From Spirochaetales bacterium (lineage in GTDB: Bacteria; Spirochaetota; Spirochaetia; Sphaerochaetales; Sphaerochaetaceae): a stretch of 64,000 nucleotides of DNA. A program made the position numbers and the translations under genes. Positions within the stretch are counted from its first letter, which is position 1, and every line of letters begins with the position of its first letter. Positions 26,352 through 34,642 of the stretch are shown piece after piece. The stretch is taken from NCBI GenBank assembly GCA_017470995.1, contig JAFUXI010000071.1, positions 39,457 through 103,456 of the forward strand, written 5' to 3'. The notes beneath the pieces are model-generated. The model did no database searches. It saw only the letters and a program-made list of their open reading frames with translations, and had not been told where the DNA came from.

Positions 26352-26393
26352 GTTCCATATAATCCGGGTGCGCAGGCATCCGGACTGTGGAAC
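26352..26393 (+). other. Intercistronic hairpin between C69 copy 1 and the small secreted gene
   Basis: GTTCC (26352-26356) pairs with GGAAC (26389-26393), and TCCGG (26363-26367) pairs with CCGGA (26380-26384). No T-run follows, so it may be an mRNA-stability element rather than a terminator. Confidence 0.45.
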
Positions 26394-26412
26394 CGATTGA
26401 TAGGAGACACAA

Positions 26413-27072
26413 ATGAGGAAACTTAAGATTGTAGTTGCCGTACTCGTTGTGCTCTTTGCTTGTCAGGCAGCATTTGCCGGCTTCGTTCCCGTGCAGAAGG
26501 CCGATCCTGCAGTCACACGCCCGCTTGCAAGGTTCTGTGACATCCTGCAGACAAAAGGCCTGGCACAGAAGAACCCTGTAGCATTCTACATGGAGATGGC
26601 CGGTAGTTCTGATGAAGCAATCGCGGCAATCATCGCAGACAAGGGAGCCAAGGCTTATGAGAGTGCTACCACACTCGAACAGCTGGCACAGGTCTTCCCG
26701 CGCGGTGTTGAGGCAACTGATGATATCAATGCCTTCAGGAGAGCAGCACTTCATCTGGCTATCTATACTGCAAACAACGGTCATCTGCAGAGTTCTGCAA
26801 AGATCGATGCAGCCGAAGCAAGCTTCGAGATAGTCGGATACAAGTACCTGATCAGACTTGTCGGTAAGACGATCAAGTTCGATTTCATTGATATCTACAG
26901 TGATGCCGAATTGCGTGCGATTGCCGATAAGCTTGCATCTGATGTCCCTGCCGTGGGTGTTTCATTCCCGGAATACGGAGAGATTGACATCGAAACAACA
27001 GGTATTACAGAGTTCGGTTTCAGACAGTTCGTGGCCAATGCCAGAAGTCTGATGTACTCCTTGATCTATTAA
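26413..27072 (+). CDS. Secreted protein of unknown family, paralogue A
   Basis: I do not recognise this family. The 219-aa product has a clear signal peptide (MRKLKIVVAVLVVLFACQAAFA) and no lipobox. The mature part is mostly helical in its first 120 residues and ends with a beta-rich stretch (FIDIYSD...GEIDIETTGITEFGFRQF). The gene at 30477 is a clear paralogue: both share FVPV.KAD, FPRGVE, FRR.A.HLA.YTA.NG, EA...IVGY and GEIDI..G...FGF. Each paralogue follows a C69 gene, so they may chaperone, inhibit or anchor those peptidases. It is followed by a terminator. Confidence 0.7.
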   Translation: MRKLKIVVAVLVVLFACQAAFAGFVPVQKADPAVTRPLARFCDILQTKGLAQKNPVAFYMEMAGSSDEAIAAIIADKGAKAYESATTLEQLAQVFPRGVEATDDINAFRRAALHLAIYTANNGHLQSSAKIDAAEASFEIVGYKYLIRLVGKTIKFDFIDIYSDAELRAIADKLASDVPAVGVSFPEYGEIDIETTGITEFGFRQFVANARSLMYSLIY

Positions 27073-27102
27073 TGATTCGGGGGTAATAGAAAAGTGACCA
27101 TC

Positions 27103-27143
27103 AGGGAGCGCTTCGGATTTCCGGGGTGCTCCCTGTCTTTTTT
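27103..27143 (+). terminator. Rho-independent terminator
   Basis: AGGGAGC (27103-27109) pairs with GCTCCCT (27128-27134), followed by GTCTTTTTT. It divides the C69 series into two transcription units or allows partial read-through. Confidence 0.8.
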
Positions 27144-27185
27144 GAACAGTTCGTCCGCCCCTGAGACGGGCGATTAGGAGGAAAA

Positions 27186-28811
27186 ATGAAGAAAAGAGTG
27201 CTGATTGTCATGCTTGCATTGCTGCTTGTTGCTCAAAGCGCATTTGCTTGCATCATTTTCGGTGTAGGTCGTCTGGCCTCGACCGACGGATCTACAATGA
27301 CGTCGCATACATGTGACTCAACAGGTGATGACCTCAGGCTCTGGCTCATTCCTTCGATGGCAGAGGGAACTGAGAGAGACGTTGTCCTTAGCGGAAGAAG
27401 AGATGCCGACTACGGCAAATTCCCGGAGGTCAAGGACTACGGCACCAGAGGTATCGTCATGGATACATATGTCAATGACAAGGATACCTACCAGTACCTG
27501 CATGCCATGTATTCATTTGCAAACGAAAAAGGCGTTACGATGACCGAGTCGACATGCGGAACCACCAGGGAACAGCGTGCCGTCTTTGCCAAGTACGAAG
27601 GTATTTGGGACTGCTACATGCTCCAGGATGCCGCACTCGAGAATGCCTCAACAGCAAAAGAGGCTGTCGAGTACATGGGTGCAAGGCTCAACGAGAGCGG
27701 ATGGAGCGGATCTCCTGAAACAATGACAATCGGTGACGGAACCGATGTCTGGGTCTTCGAGGCATACGGCGGAAAGATGTGGTGTGCATTCAGACTTCCT
27801 GAAGATGCCGTCTTTGTATGTGCAAACCGCAGCAGAATCGACTTCTATGTCGAGAATGATCCCGATAACTACCTCAGCGCCCCGAACATGAAGGAGTTCG
27901 CAATCGAGAACGGACTCTGGGACGGACAGGGCGAGTTCAGACCCTGCCAGTGCTTCGGCGCAGGTAACTACAGCTTCAGCTGTATCGCAAGAGAGTGGAG
28001 AGCTGTCTGCAACCTCGCAGGTCTGCAGTATCCCGAAATCGTTGCTGATGAAGATCTCGCAATCACCGAGGTCCCCGATGATGTCTTCCCGATCTACTTC
28101 GTTCCGGATGAGAAGGTTTCCGTTGCCAAGATCCATGAGGTCTGTTCGGATGCCTATGAGGGAACCAAGTGGGATCTCACCAAGACTGCTGATGCAGGTC
28201 GCTACGGAAACATCCTCCTTTCTTCAGGAGAGTATGAGTACAGACCTACCAACGTCTCACAGTGCACATATTTCCAGTGCTCCAACGTCAAGGCATGGCT
28301 CCCTGAAGAGGCCAGATGTCTTGTCTACTTCGGCTTCGGCGCACCGAGCACAACTTATCTGACACCTGTCTTTGCATCACAGAGACACCTTGTCGATTCC
28401 TTCGGCCGCGGAAGAAGAGCCGAGTACGATCCTGAGTCCGGTTGGTGGAACGAGGCATTCCTGCAGCAGGTTGCCACAATCAACTATGCCGATGCAATCC
28501 AGCAGATCAAGGCAGTCCGCGATCCTCTGATGAATGACCAGTACGAGATGACCTTCGCAGTCCAGAACCAGGCCGCCAAGATGATCAAGAACGGTATGAG
28601 AGAAGAGGCAATCGACCTTCTGACCACCTATTCAGACCAGCAGGCCAACATGTGGTTCGACCTCTACAAGGATCTGCAGGTGCAGCTGCTTGCCAGATAT
28701 GCAACCAACAGAGTCCTGTTCAAGAACGCAGCCACACCTGATGCAGACTGGTGGACAGCAGTGAAGTCAGCTGTTCATGAAGTGAACAACTCGCTCGCTG
28801 GAACAAACTAA
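27186..28811 (+). CDS. Exported C69-family peptidase, copy 2
   Basis: This 541-aa homologue of the neighbouring C69 genes has a signal peptide ending SAFA and the nucleophile Cys22 at the mature N-terminus (CIIFGVGRLASTDGSTMTSH). It keeps the family segments TESTC, TIGDGTDVWVFEAYGG and VCANRSRIDFY. It differs from copies 1 and 3 in loops: it lacks the CINICDGNE form and has TMTIGDGTD instead. It has AGGAGG before the ATG and is 11 bp upstream of copy 3. Differences between copies suggest different peptide preferences rather than simple gene dosage. Confidence 0.87.
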   Translation: MKKRVLIVMLALLLVAQSAFACIIFGVGRLASTDGSTMTSHTCDSTGDDLRLWLIPSMAEGTERDVVLSGRRDADYGKFPEVKDYGTRGIVMDTYVNDKDTYQYLHAMYSFANEKGVTMTESTCGTTREQRAVFAKYEGIWDCYMLQDAALENASTAKEAVEYMGARLNESGWSGSPETMTIGDGTDVWVFEAYGGKMWCAFRLPEDAVFVCANRSRIDFYVENDPDNYLSAPNMKEFAIENGLWDGQGEFRPCQCFGAGNYSFSCIAREWRAVCNLAGLQYPEIVADEDLAITEVPDDVFPIYFVPDEKVSVAKIHEVCSDAYEGTKWDLTKTADAGRYGNILLSSGEYEYRPTNVSQCTYFQCSNVKAWLPEEARCLVYFGFGAPSTTYLTPVFASQRHLVDSFGRGRRAEYDPESGWWNEAFLQQVATINYADAIQQIKAVRDPLMNDQYEMTFAVQNQAAKMIKNGMREEAIDLLTTYSDQQANMWFDLYKDLQVQLLARYATNRVLFKNAATPDADWWTAVKSAVHEVNNSLAGTN

Positions 28812-28822
28812 GGAGGCAGTGA

Positions 28823-30463
28823 ATGAAGAAAGTATTGTCAACATTGCTGGTACTGCTTCTCGTCGGCGTCTACAGCGCCTTTGCATGTACCATTTTTGCC
28901 GTCGGAAAGGATGCAACGACCGATGGTTCAACAATGATAAGCCACACCTGTGATTCCAACAGTGATGACCTCAGAATCTGGCTCATCCCTTCGATGGAAG
29001 CAGGTACCACCCGTGATGTCGTGGTTTCCGGCCGTGCAGGTTCCGACTTCTCCAACTTCCCCGAGGTTGCCTACGGTCCGAGCGCAAAGATCGTCGACTC
29101 CTATGTCAACGAGAAGGCCACAAACCAGTATGTCCACGGAATGTATTCATTCATGAATGACAAGGGCCTTGCAATCGGTGAGTCCACATGTGCCATGTCT
29201 TTCAGCGATGACCGCGGAATGGCATCGTACTTTGCATTCAACGATATCAGAAGCAAGGCCAAATGGGACTGCTACATGCTGCAGGATGCAGCTCTCGAGA
29301 ACTGCTCCACGGCCCGTGAGGCAGTCGAGTTCATGGGTAAGTGCATCGAGGAAGGCGGCTGGGCCGACTTCTGCTGCGAGTGTATCAACATCTGTGATGG
29401 AAACGAGGCTTGGGTATTCGAAGCTTACGGCGGATATGAATGGGCAGCCATCAGAGTTCCTGATGACATGGTCTTCGTTGCAGCCAACAGAGCAAGGATC
29501 AACGTCTATAAGGAAGACGATCCGGATTACAAGTGCAGCCCGACACTCAAGTCATTTGCCCTTGAAAGCGGCCTGTGGGATGGCGAAGGCGAGTTCCAGC
29601 CCTGTATGGCTTATTCCTGGAACGACTTCAACAACATGGGATGCACTCTCAGAGAGTGGAGAGCAATCAACCTGCTGAACCCGGAGGTCGGAAAGGACCT
29701 CGATCCGTTCGGAGATGCAAACGAGTATCCTCTGTTCGTCAAGCCCGCACAGAAGGTCAGTGTCCAGACAATCAAGGACATCTGTTCCGACTACTATGCA
29801 GGAACTGAGTTCGATGTTTCCAGAACAGTACAGGCCGGTGAGTTCGGCAACCCGCTGAGCAACAACAACAATACCCTCAAGCAGGATACGAGAGTCGGTA
29901 TTGCAAGACCTATCAACATGTTCCGCTGCACCTACATCCAGATTGCCAACGTCAGAGCAGACCTCCCCGAAGAGGCCAGATGTCTGGTCTGGGTCGGTTG
30001 GGGTGCACCGAGCGTGACCTACATCACACCGGTCTTCGCTTCCGCCAAATACTTCCCGGAGCACTTCGGCCGCGGTGTCAGATCAGAGTATGATCCGCAG
30101 TCAGGATGGTGGAACGAGGCTGTCGTACAGCAGCTCACCACAATCAACTATGCCTCAGCCATTGAGGATGTCAAGGCAGTCCGCGATCCGATGCAGGAGA
30201 GCCTCTACAAGCAGACGGCGGCAGCTCAGGAGCTTGCAGCATCCCTCATCGAGGTCGGCAGAGCAGATCTCGGAGTCCAGTATCTCACCACATTCATGAA
30301 CAACACCGCAAACACATGGTTCGATACCTACAGCGAACTGGGTGACTTCCTTACCGCAAAATACATGCTCGGCAACGTCAGCATGAAGGTTCCCAGCCGC
30401 CCGGATTGGTGGACGAACATCATTCTCGAGAACATGGGAGACAAGCTCAGACCGGAAGAGTGA
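28823..30463 (+). CDS. Exported C69-family peptidase, copy 3
   Basis: This 546-aa C69 hydrolase has a signal peptide ending SAFA and mature N-terminal Cys22 (CTIFAVGKDATTDGSTMISH). GESTC, ECINICDGNEAWVFEAYGG and VAANRARINVY are present. It resembles copy 1 more than copy 2 in these motifs, which fits duplication of a C69-plus-small-protein module because both copies 1 and 3 are followed by paralogous secreted proteins. It begins behind AAGGAGG 11 nt after copy 2, so the two are co-transcribed. Confidence 0.88.
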   Translation: MKKVLSTLLVLLLVGVYSAFACTIFAVGKDATTDGSTMISHTCDSNSDDLRIWLIPSMEAGTTRDVVVSGRAGSDFSNFPEVAYGPSAKIVDSYVNEKATNQYVHGMYSFMNDKGLAIGESTCAMSFSDDRGMASYFAFNDIRSKAKWDCYMLQDAALENCSTAREAVEFMGKCIEEGGWADFCCECINICDGNEAWVFEAYGGYEWAAIRVPDDMVFVAANRARINVYKEDDPDYKCSPTLKSFALESGLWDGEGEFQPCMAYSWNDFNNMGCTLREWRAINLLNPEVGKDLDPFGDANEYPLFVKPAQKVSVQTIKDICSDYYAGTEFDVSRTVQAGEFGNPLSNNNNTLKQDTRVGIARPINMFRCTYIQIANVRADLPEEARCLVWVGWGAPSVTYITPVFASAKYFPEHFGRGVRSEYDPQSGWWNEAVVQQLTTINYASAIEDVKAVRDPMQESLYKQTAAAQELAASLIEVGRADLGVQYLTTFMNNTANTWFDTYSELGDFLTAKYMLGNVSMKVPSRPDWWTNIILENMGDKLRPEE

Positions 30464-30476
30464 TTAGGAGGTAATA

Positions 30477-31142
30477 ATGAGAAAATTAAAGATTACAGTA
30501 GCACTCCTGGTCATGCTCTTGGTCTGTCATGCAGTCTTTGCGGCTTTCGTGCCCGTCGAGAAGGCAGACAAGGCGCTCGTGAGCTTGTTGGGAACCTACT
30601 GCGATGCACTTCAGAACCTTGCAGAACGTTCGGACAAACCCGTGGAAGTGCTCATGCAGTTGGCGAATCTGTCTGATGAATCGGTGGCAGAGGTCCTGGA
30701 ACTATATGCCGCTGACGGTTCTCACGAGAGCGTGACCGGCATTTCTCAGCTTGCCGCCATTTTCCCGAGAGGAGTTGAGGAGGCAAAGAATGCCGATGAG
30801 TTCAGAAGAGTTGCAATCCATCTTGCAGCATATACTGCAAAAAACGGGTTGCTCTTCGACAAAACCCCGATAAATCAGGCTGAAGCAGCATACAGCATTG
30901 TAGGTTATGACTTCCTTTTCAGATATGACGGAGAGAAGTTTGTCTTCAAGTTCGTGGATGTCCTGGGAGCGGATGATTTCAAGGCAGTTGTCACATATCT
31001 GGCTGGAGTGATCCCCGGTGCCACGGCCTGGGAGTATCCCAGACCCGGCGAGATTGACATCGTTGCACCCGGACTCTCGCAGTTCGGATTCGACTCTGCA
31101 GTCAGATTCATCGAAGCAAAGATTTACAGCACGATTTACTGA
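30477..31142 (+). CDS. Secreted protein of unknown family, paralogue B
   Basis: This 221-aa secreted protein is the paralogue of the product of the gene at 26413. Its signal peptide is MRKLKITVALLVMLLVCHAVFA. The mature protein shares FVPVEKADKA, FPRGVEEA, EFRRVAIHLAAYTAKNG, EAAYSIVGY and PGEIDIVAPG with paralogue A. No known domain or catalytic motif is visible. It starts 13 bp after C69 copy 3 behind AGGAGG and is followed by a strong terminator, so it closes the C69 transcription unit. Confidence 0.7.
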   Translation: MRKLKITVALLVMLLVCHAVFAAFVPVEKADKALVSLLGTYCDALQNLAERSDKPVEVLMQLANLSDESVAEVLELYAADGSHESVTGISQLAAIFPRGVEEAKNADEFRRVAIHLAAYTAKNGLLFDKTPINQAEAAYSIVGYDFLFRYDGEKFVFKFVDVLGADDFKAVVTYLAGVIPGATAWEYPRPGEIDIVAPGLSQFGFDSAVRFIEAKIYSTIY

Positions 31143-31160
31143 TTGTATCTGACTTCCTGT

Positions 31161-31195
31161 CCAGAGGTGTCGGTTTCCGGCACCTCTGGTTTTTG
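31161..31195 (+). terminator. Rho-independent terminator just upstream of pgsW
   Basis: CCAGAGGTG (31161-31169) pairs perfectly with CACCTCTGG (31181-31189), followed by TTTTTGG. Its T-run ends only about 10 nt before the pgsW ATG. Confidence 0.8.
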
Positions 31196-31203
31196 GTTCT
31201 GAC

Positions 31204-32316
31204 ATGAAAAAAAGTATCGGTACAATTTATCTTATTGTCTCATTGGCTGTCGCACTGCTGTTTTTCCTGGCAGTGATAGCGACAGCCCGCTATGAGGAGA
31301 ACCGCTATGCACAACTGCAACTCTCCGCTGCCCAGACGATGGCAGATGCAGAAGCCTTTCTCAAGGCGAGAATCCAGGAGAGGGGAATAGAGGTCGAGCC
31401 CGAGGACCTAAACCAGACATACCTGCTCGGGCCGGAATTCACCGAGCTGACAAGTACTCCCGGGGCCGTTGATGCCAAACGTACCAGCTGGAATCCCAAT
31501 TTCGCCGCCGCCATGGTCCGCTACTTCAGTGAAGCTGGATTGGAAAAGGGCGATGTGTTGGCAATCGGAACAAGCGGGTCTTTCCCCGGTCTTGCCGTTG
31601 CTGCCGTCATAGCCGCATCCAGGATGGGACTTGAAACCAGGATAATAGCGAGCCTGGGAGCCTCGATGCATGGGGCTACCAGACCTGAATTCAATATTTT
31701 CGATTTTCTGCTCTGCCTGAAGGAAGGAGGCTTTGCAGATTTCAATCTGGTCGCTGTTTCCAGAGGCGGATTCGATGACAAGGGCGGAGGGGTTCTTGAA
31801 GGCATCCTCTATGAGGGAACCGATATCCTTTCTGCCGAAATCTGCAGGGATGTTGCTTCCAGAACCGGAGCAGCATATATAGAGTGCGATTCCCTGGCCG
31901 AGAGCATACGCAGGCGTCTTGAGCTGTTCGGTGACGGCATCGACATGTTCGTCAACGTCGGCGGCGCATCCACAAACAGCGGGGCATCGTCGTATGGAAC
32001 CACTTTTCCGCCCGGATTGGTTCTTACACCACCGCAGATACCTGCTGATGATACAAGAGGCCTGTGCTTCGAGTATGCAGCTCTGGGGCTGCCGGTCCTG
32101 AACCTTCTGAATGTGAAGGCCCTGGCTTCTGAGAACGGGATTGCATATGATCCTGTGCCTATGTCCAAGCCAGGTGACGGGGGAGTATATACGACCACCC
32201 ATTACAGTGTCCCGCTTATTGTCGCGGGCATAATAACATCTTTCTGTGTCCTTTTGGCAGGTTTCGTTGTTTCATATATGAAAAGGAAAAGGGCACTGAC
32301 AAAGAAACGGAGGTGA
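31204..32316 (+). CDS. pgsW: Poly-gamma-glutamate system protein PgsW
   Basis: This 370-aa protein matches the poly-gamma-glutamate system protein family that accompanies pgsB and pgsC in fusobacteria and some other anaerobes. Membrane segments occur at the N-terminus (IYLIVSLAVALLFFLAVIAT) and C-terminus (LIVAGIITSFCVLLAGFVVSYM). The extracytoplasmic part carries AIGTSGSFPGLAVAAVIAA, ASLGASMHGATRPEF and NVGGASTNSGASSYGTTFPPG. The biochemical role is not established. The ATG has no Shine-Dalgarno sequence and sits directly behind a terminator, so its expression may depend on read-through. It supports the view that the whole 19.5-33.5 kb block is one PGA system. Confidence 0.85.
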   Translation: MKKSIGTIYLIVSLAVALLFFLAVIATARYEENRYAQLQLSAAQTMADAEAFLKARIQERGIEVEPEDLNQTYLLGPEFTELTSTPGAVDAKRTSWNPNFAAAMVRYFSEAGLEKGDVLAIGTSGSFPGLAVAAVIAASRMGLETRIIASLGASMHGATRPEFNIFDFLLCLKEGGFADFNLVAVSRGGFDDKGGGVLEGILYEGTDILSAEICRDVASRTGAAYIECDSLAESIRRRLELFGDGIDMFVNVGGASTNSGASSYGTTFPPGLVLTPPQIPADDTRGLCFEYAALGLPVLNLLNVKALASENGIAYDPVPMSKPGDGGVYTTTHYSVPLIVAGIITSFCVLLAGFVVSYMKRKRALTKKRR

Positions 32317-32320
32317 TGCC

Positions 32321-33466
32321 ATGGCATTGACCGATAAAATGGAAAAATATCTGGCTGAATCCCATGAGGATGCCAAGAACATAGTGCGTGAGCTCTGCAG
32401 GATTCCCGCACCATCCCATCATGAGGAGAACAGAGCTGCCTGGTGCGAGAAGTGGTTCAGACAGGCAGGCGGAAAGAATGTCTATGTCGATGATGCCCTG
32501 AATGCTGTCTGCGAGCACAACGTAACAAACGACAATGACGTCATGGTCATCATGGCCCATATAGATACTGTTTTCCCGGACCTGGAGCCCATGCCGTTCG
32601 AAGAAAAGGACGGACTGTTCTACAGTCCCGGCGTAACAGATGATACGGGAAACCTTGCAAGCCTTCTGGTTGCAGTGAGGTATATTCTCCAAAACGATAT
32701 CAGGACTACCTGCGGCATGGTTTTCGTGGCAAACTCCTGCGAGGAAGGCCTTGGCAATCTCAAGGGCAGTCGGAAGATCGTAGAGACCTATGGAAAGAGG
32801 ATCAGGGAATTCGTAACTGTTGACGGAACACGTCTGGAGCGCATCGTCACAGGAGCAGTAGGTTCCCACAGATATGAAGTCACTGTCAGGACCGAAGGCG
32901 GACATTCCTACGCGGCTTTCGGAAACAGGAATGCGATCTTCTATCTGTCTTCCATCATCACGGCCCTCTATGGAGTAAAGGTCCCGGAGGACGGGGACAG
33001 CAAGACCACATACAATGTAGGCCTTATCAGCGGCGGAACCAGCGTCAACAGTATTGCCCAGGAAGCCACTATGGTCTATGAGTATAGGTCTACCAGCAAG
33101 TCATGCCTTGAAATAATGAAAACAATGTTCAACAAGGTCCTGGATGCCTATCGCAGTATGGGAATTTCAATTGAAGCTAAGAAAATAGGCGATCGTCCTT
33201 GTACGGGTGATGTTAATCCTGAAGCTCATGAGGCTCTGATTGCCAAGGCAGACGATACCATTTTCAGAATTCTTGGAAAGCATGGGGACAGGGCTTACAG
33301 CTCGACGGATGCAAATACTGCGCTCGGAATCGGAATCCCTGCAATCTGCATAGGCGGAGCAGTGGGAGGGCGCTGCCATACAAGAGAGGAGTGGCTGGAT
33401 CCGGAAAGTCTTCTGGACGGTTCAAGGCTTATCCTGGACTTCCTGACCCATTATTTTGCTCAGTAA
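32321..33466 (+). CDS. M20-family metallopeptidase
   Basis: This 381-aa cytoplasmic protein is an M20 peptidase, a family of two-zinc exopeptidases and amidohydrolases. Metal and catalytic residues are visible in AHID (His80, Asp82), GVTDDTG (Asp107), NSCEEGLG (Glu141-Glu142) and the C-terminal GRCHTREEW histidine. A dimerisation lid lies between about residues 185 and 295. It begins 4 nt after pgsW behind GGAGGTGATG. No signal peptide is seen, so it would act on imported peptides, for instance gamma-glutamyl fragments; this is inference. Its stop overlaps the convergent gene by 7 bp. Confidence 0.9.
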   Translation: MALTDKMEKYLAESHEDAKNIVRELCRIPAPSHHEENRAAWCEKWFRQAGGKNVYVDDALNAVCEHNVTNDNDVMVIMAHIDTVFPDLEPMPFEEKDGLFYSPGVTDDTGNLASLLVAVRYILQNDIRTTCGMVFVANSCEEGLGNLKGSRKIVETYGKRIREFVTVDGTRLERIVTGAVGSHRYEVTVRTEGGHSYAAFGNRNAIFYLSSIITALYGVKVPEDGDSKTTYNVGLISGGTSVNSIAQEATMVYEYRSTSKSCLEIMKTMFNKVLDAYRSMGISIEAKKIGDRPCTGDVNPEAHEALIAKADDTIFRILGKHGDRAYSSTDANTALGIGIPAICIGGAVGGRCHTREEWLDPESLLDGSRLILDFLTHYFAQ

Positions 33467-33789
33467 TAGTCGTCCTTCTTTACCAGTATCTTTGAATAGA
33501 GCACGAAGTAGAGCACGAGGATGACCACGAGAAGCCCGATAGTAATATAAAGGATATTTATCTCAAGCAGTCCCAGTACTCCGTATGCGGTAAACACGAT
33601 GGCTGCTGCAACCTTCAGATATCCGTCCACGACTGCCCAGCGGCTTACGGAAGCGTCTGTGTATCTGTCCTTGCTGTAGAAATCGATGTCTTTTTCCTTT
33701 ATCTGCTTGATTGCCTTATATAGATAATAGATGGCAATTCCGACCACTACGAAATAGATGTAATATCCGAGTTCATATGATTCAAACAT
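33460..33789 (-). CDS. Small membrane protein of unknown function
   Basis: This 109-aa protein has three hydrophobic segments (YYIYFVVVGIAIYYLYKAI, YLKVAAAIVFTAYGVLGLL and ILYITIGLLVVILVLYFVLY) and a charged loop. I do not recognise the family. The ATG at 33789 is preferred over the upstream in-frame start at 33813 because AAGGAGG lies just before it and it follows the GntR stop by one base. It is probably co-transcribed with the GntR gene. Confidence 0.7.
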   Translation of the reverse strand: MFESYELGYYIYFVVVGIAIYYLYKAIKQIKEKDIDFYSKDRYTDASVSRWAVVDGYLKVAAAIVFTAYGVLGLLEINILYITIGLLVVILVLYFVLYSKILVKKDDYY

Positions 33790-33790
33790 G

Positions 33791-34453
33791 TCATGCCTCC
33801 TTCTTGCCTTCATCCAGAATCTTCAGGATGTTGTTCAGACTGCCGATTATGTGCCTCTTCATATGTTCGAATGCAGCATCGCAGTCATGGTTGATTATGT
33901 CGTTGACAAGACGCCTGTGGGAATTCAGTGTCCTTGATTGCCTATGGATTTCCGGCAGGGCACTGCTTGAGTAGGAACTTACCCACATGTCTGACAGAAG
34001 TTGCTGGAGTCTCTCGTTCTCGCAGAGGCGCCAGATGCACCTGTGGAACATCATGTTGTAGGATCTGAAATCATCAAGGGTCATCGGGAGCTTTGTCTTT
34101 TCTCCGAGTTCCTGAATCCTGAGCAGTTCGCTCTTGTCGGCATTGCTTGCGGCTGCACCGTATGCTGCCTGGGCCTCCAGAACGCTCCTGATCTCATAGT
34201 GGTTTCTGAAGAATCGTTCGTCAATGGCGACTACTATTGCGCTTTTATTCATGCGAAGTGTCAGAAAACCATCCTTTGCAAGATGCTGGAATGCCTCTCT
34301 GACCGGAGTACGTGACACACCATAACGCTCTGCTATGGCAGTCAGGCTGATTTCCTCTCCGGCCCTGAACTGCCCTTCTATGATTGCATCCTTGAGGAGG
34401 GTGGAGATTCGCTCATTGAGCGGCGTGGCCTCGATCTTTGTGTACGGAATCAT
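33791..34453 (-). CDS. GntR-family (FCD-type) transcriptional regulator
   Basis: This 220-aa regulator has an N-terminal winged helix (IAERYGVSRTPVREAFQHLAKDGFL, given here in part as ISLTAIAERYGVSRTPVREA) and a helical FCD ligand domain with metal-binding-type histidines (MMFHRCIW, SHRRLV, HMKRHI). The ATG at 34453 was chosen because AAGGA precedes it; upstream codons back to 34516 cross the operator and promoter. A TTGTATACAA palindrome lies over its own transcription start, pointing to autoregulation. It diverges from the dpp operon and probably controls it. The effector is unknown; FCD regulators usually bind small organic acids or amino acid derivatives. Confidence 0.9.
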   Translation of the reverse strand: MIPYTKIEATPLNERISTLLKDAIIEGQFRAGEEISLTAIAERYGVSRTPVREAFQHLAKDGFLTLRMNKSAIVVAIDERFFRNHYEIRSVLEAQAAYGAAASNADKSELLRIQELGEKTKLPMTLDDFRSYNMMFHRCIWRLCENERLQQLLSDMWVSSYSSSALPEIHRQSRTLNSHRRLVNDIINHDCDAAFEHMKRHIIGSLNNILKILDEGKKEA

Positions 34454-34474
34454 GGCTGTTTGTCCTTTTGTTTT

Positions 34475-34516
34475 TTGTATACAATATACATTAAAAGTTG
34501 CAGAGCCGTTTGTCAA
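34475..34516 (-). promoter_or_regulatory. GntR promoter with TTGTATACAA operator
   Basis: On the minus strand TTGACA (34516-34511) and TAATGT (34493-34488) are 17 bp apart. The perfect palindrome TTGTATACAA (34475-34484) lies 3-12 nt after the -10 box, where a bound GntR protein would block initiation. TTGTATACAA is a common half-to-full site shape for FCD-type GntR regulators. Confidence 0.65.
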
Positions 34517-34588
34517 GAAAAATAATTGCTTTTAAAACAATTAATTATTGCATTCATCTCGAGTCATCACATTAAAGAAAAATTAAGG

Positions 34589-34617
34589 TTGCGGTTTTGC
34601 CGTGGGGGGTTGATAAT
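34589..34617 (+). promoter_or_regulatory. Candidate promoter of the dpp operon
   Basis: TTGCGG (34589-34594) and GATAAT (34612-34617) are 17 bp apart, 25 nt before the dppA ATG, which has its own GGAG site. Confidence 0.45.
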
Positions 34618-34642
34618 TGAAAATACAAAAGGAGACTATGCC

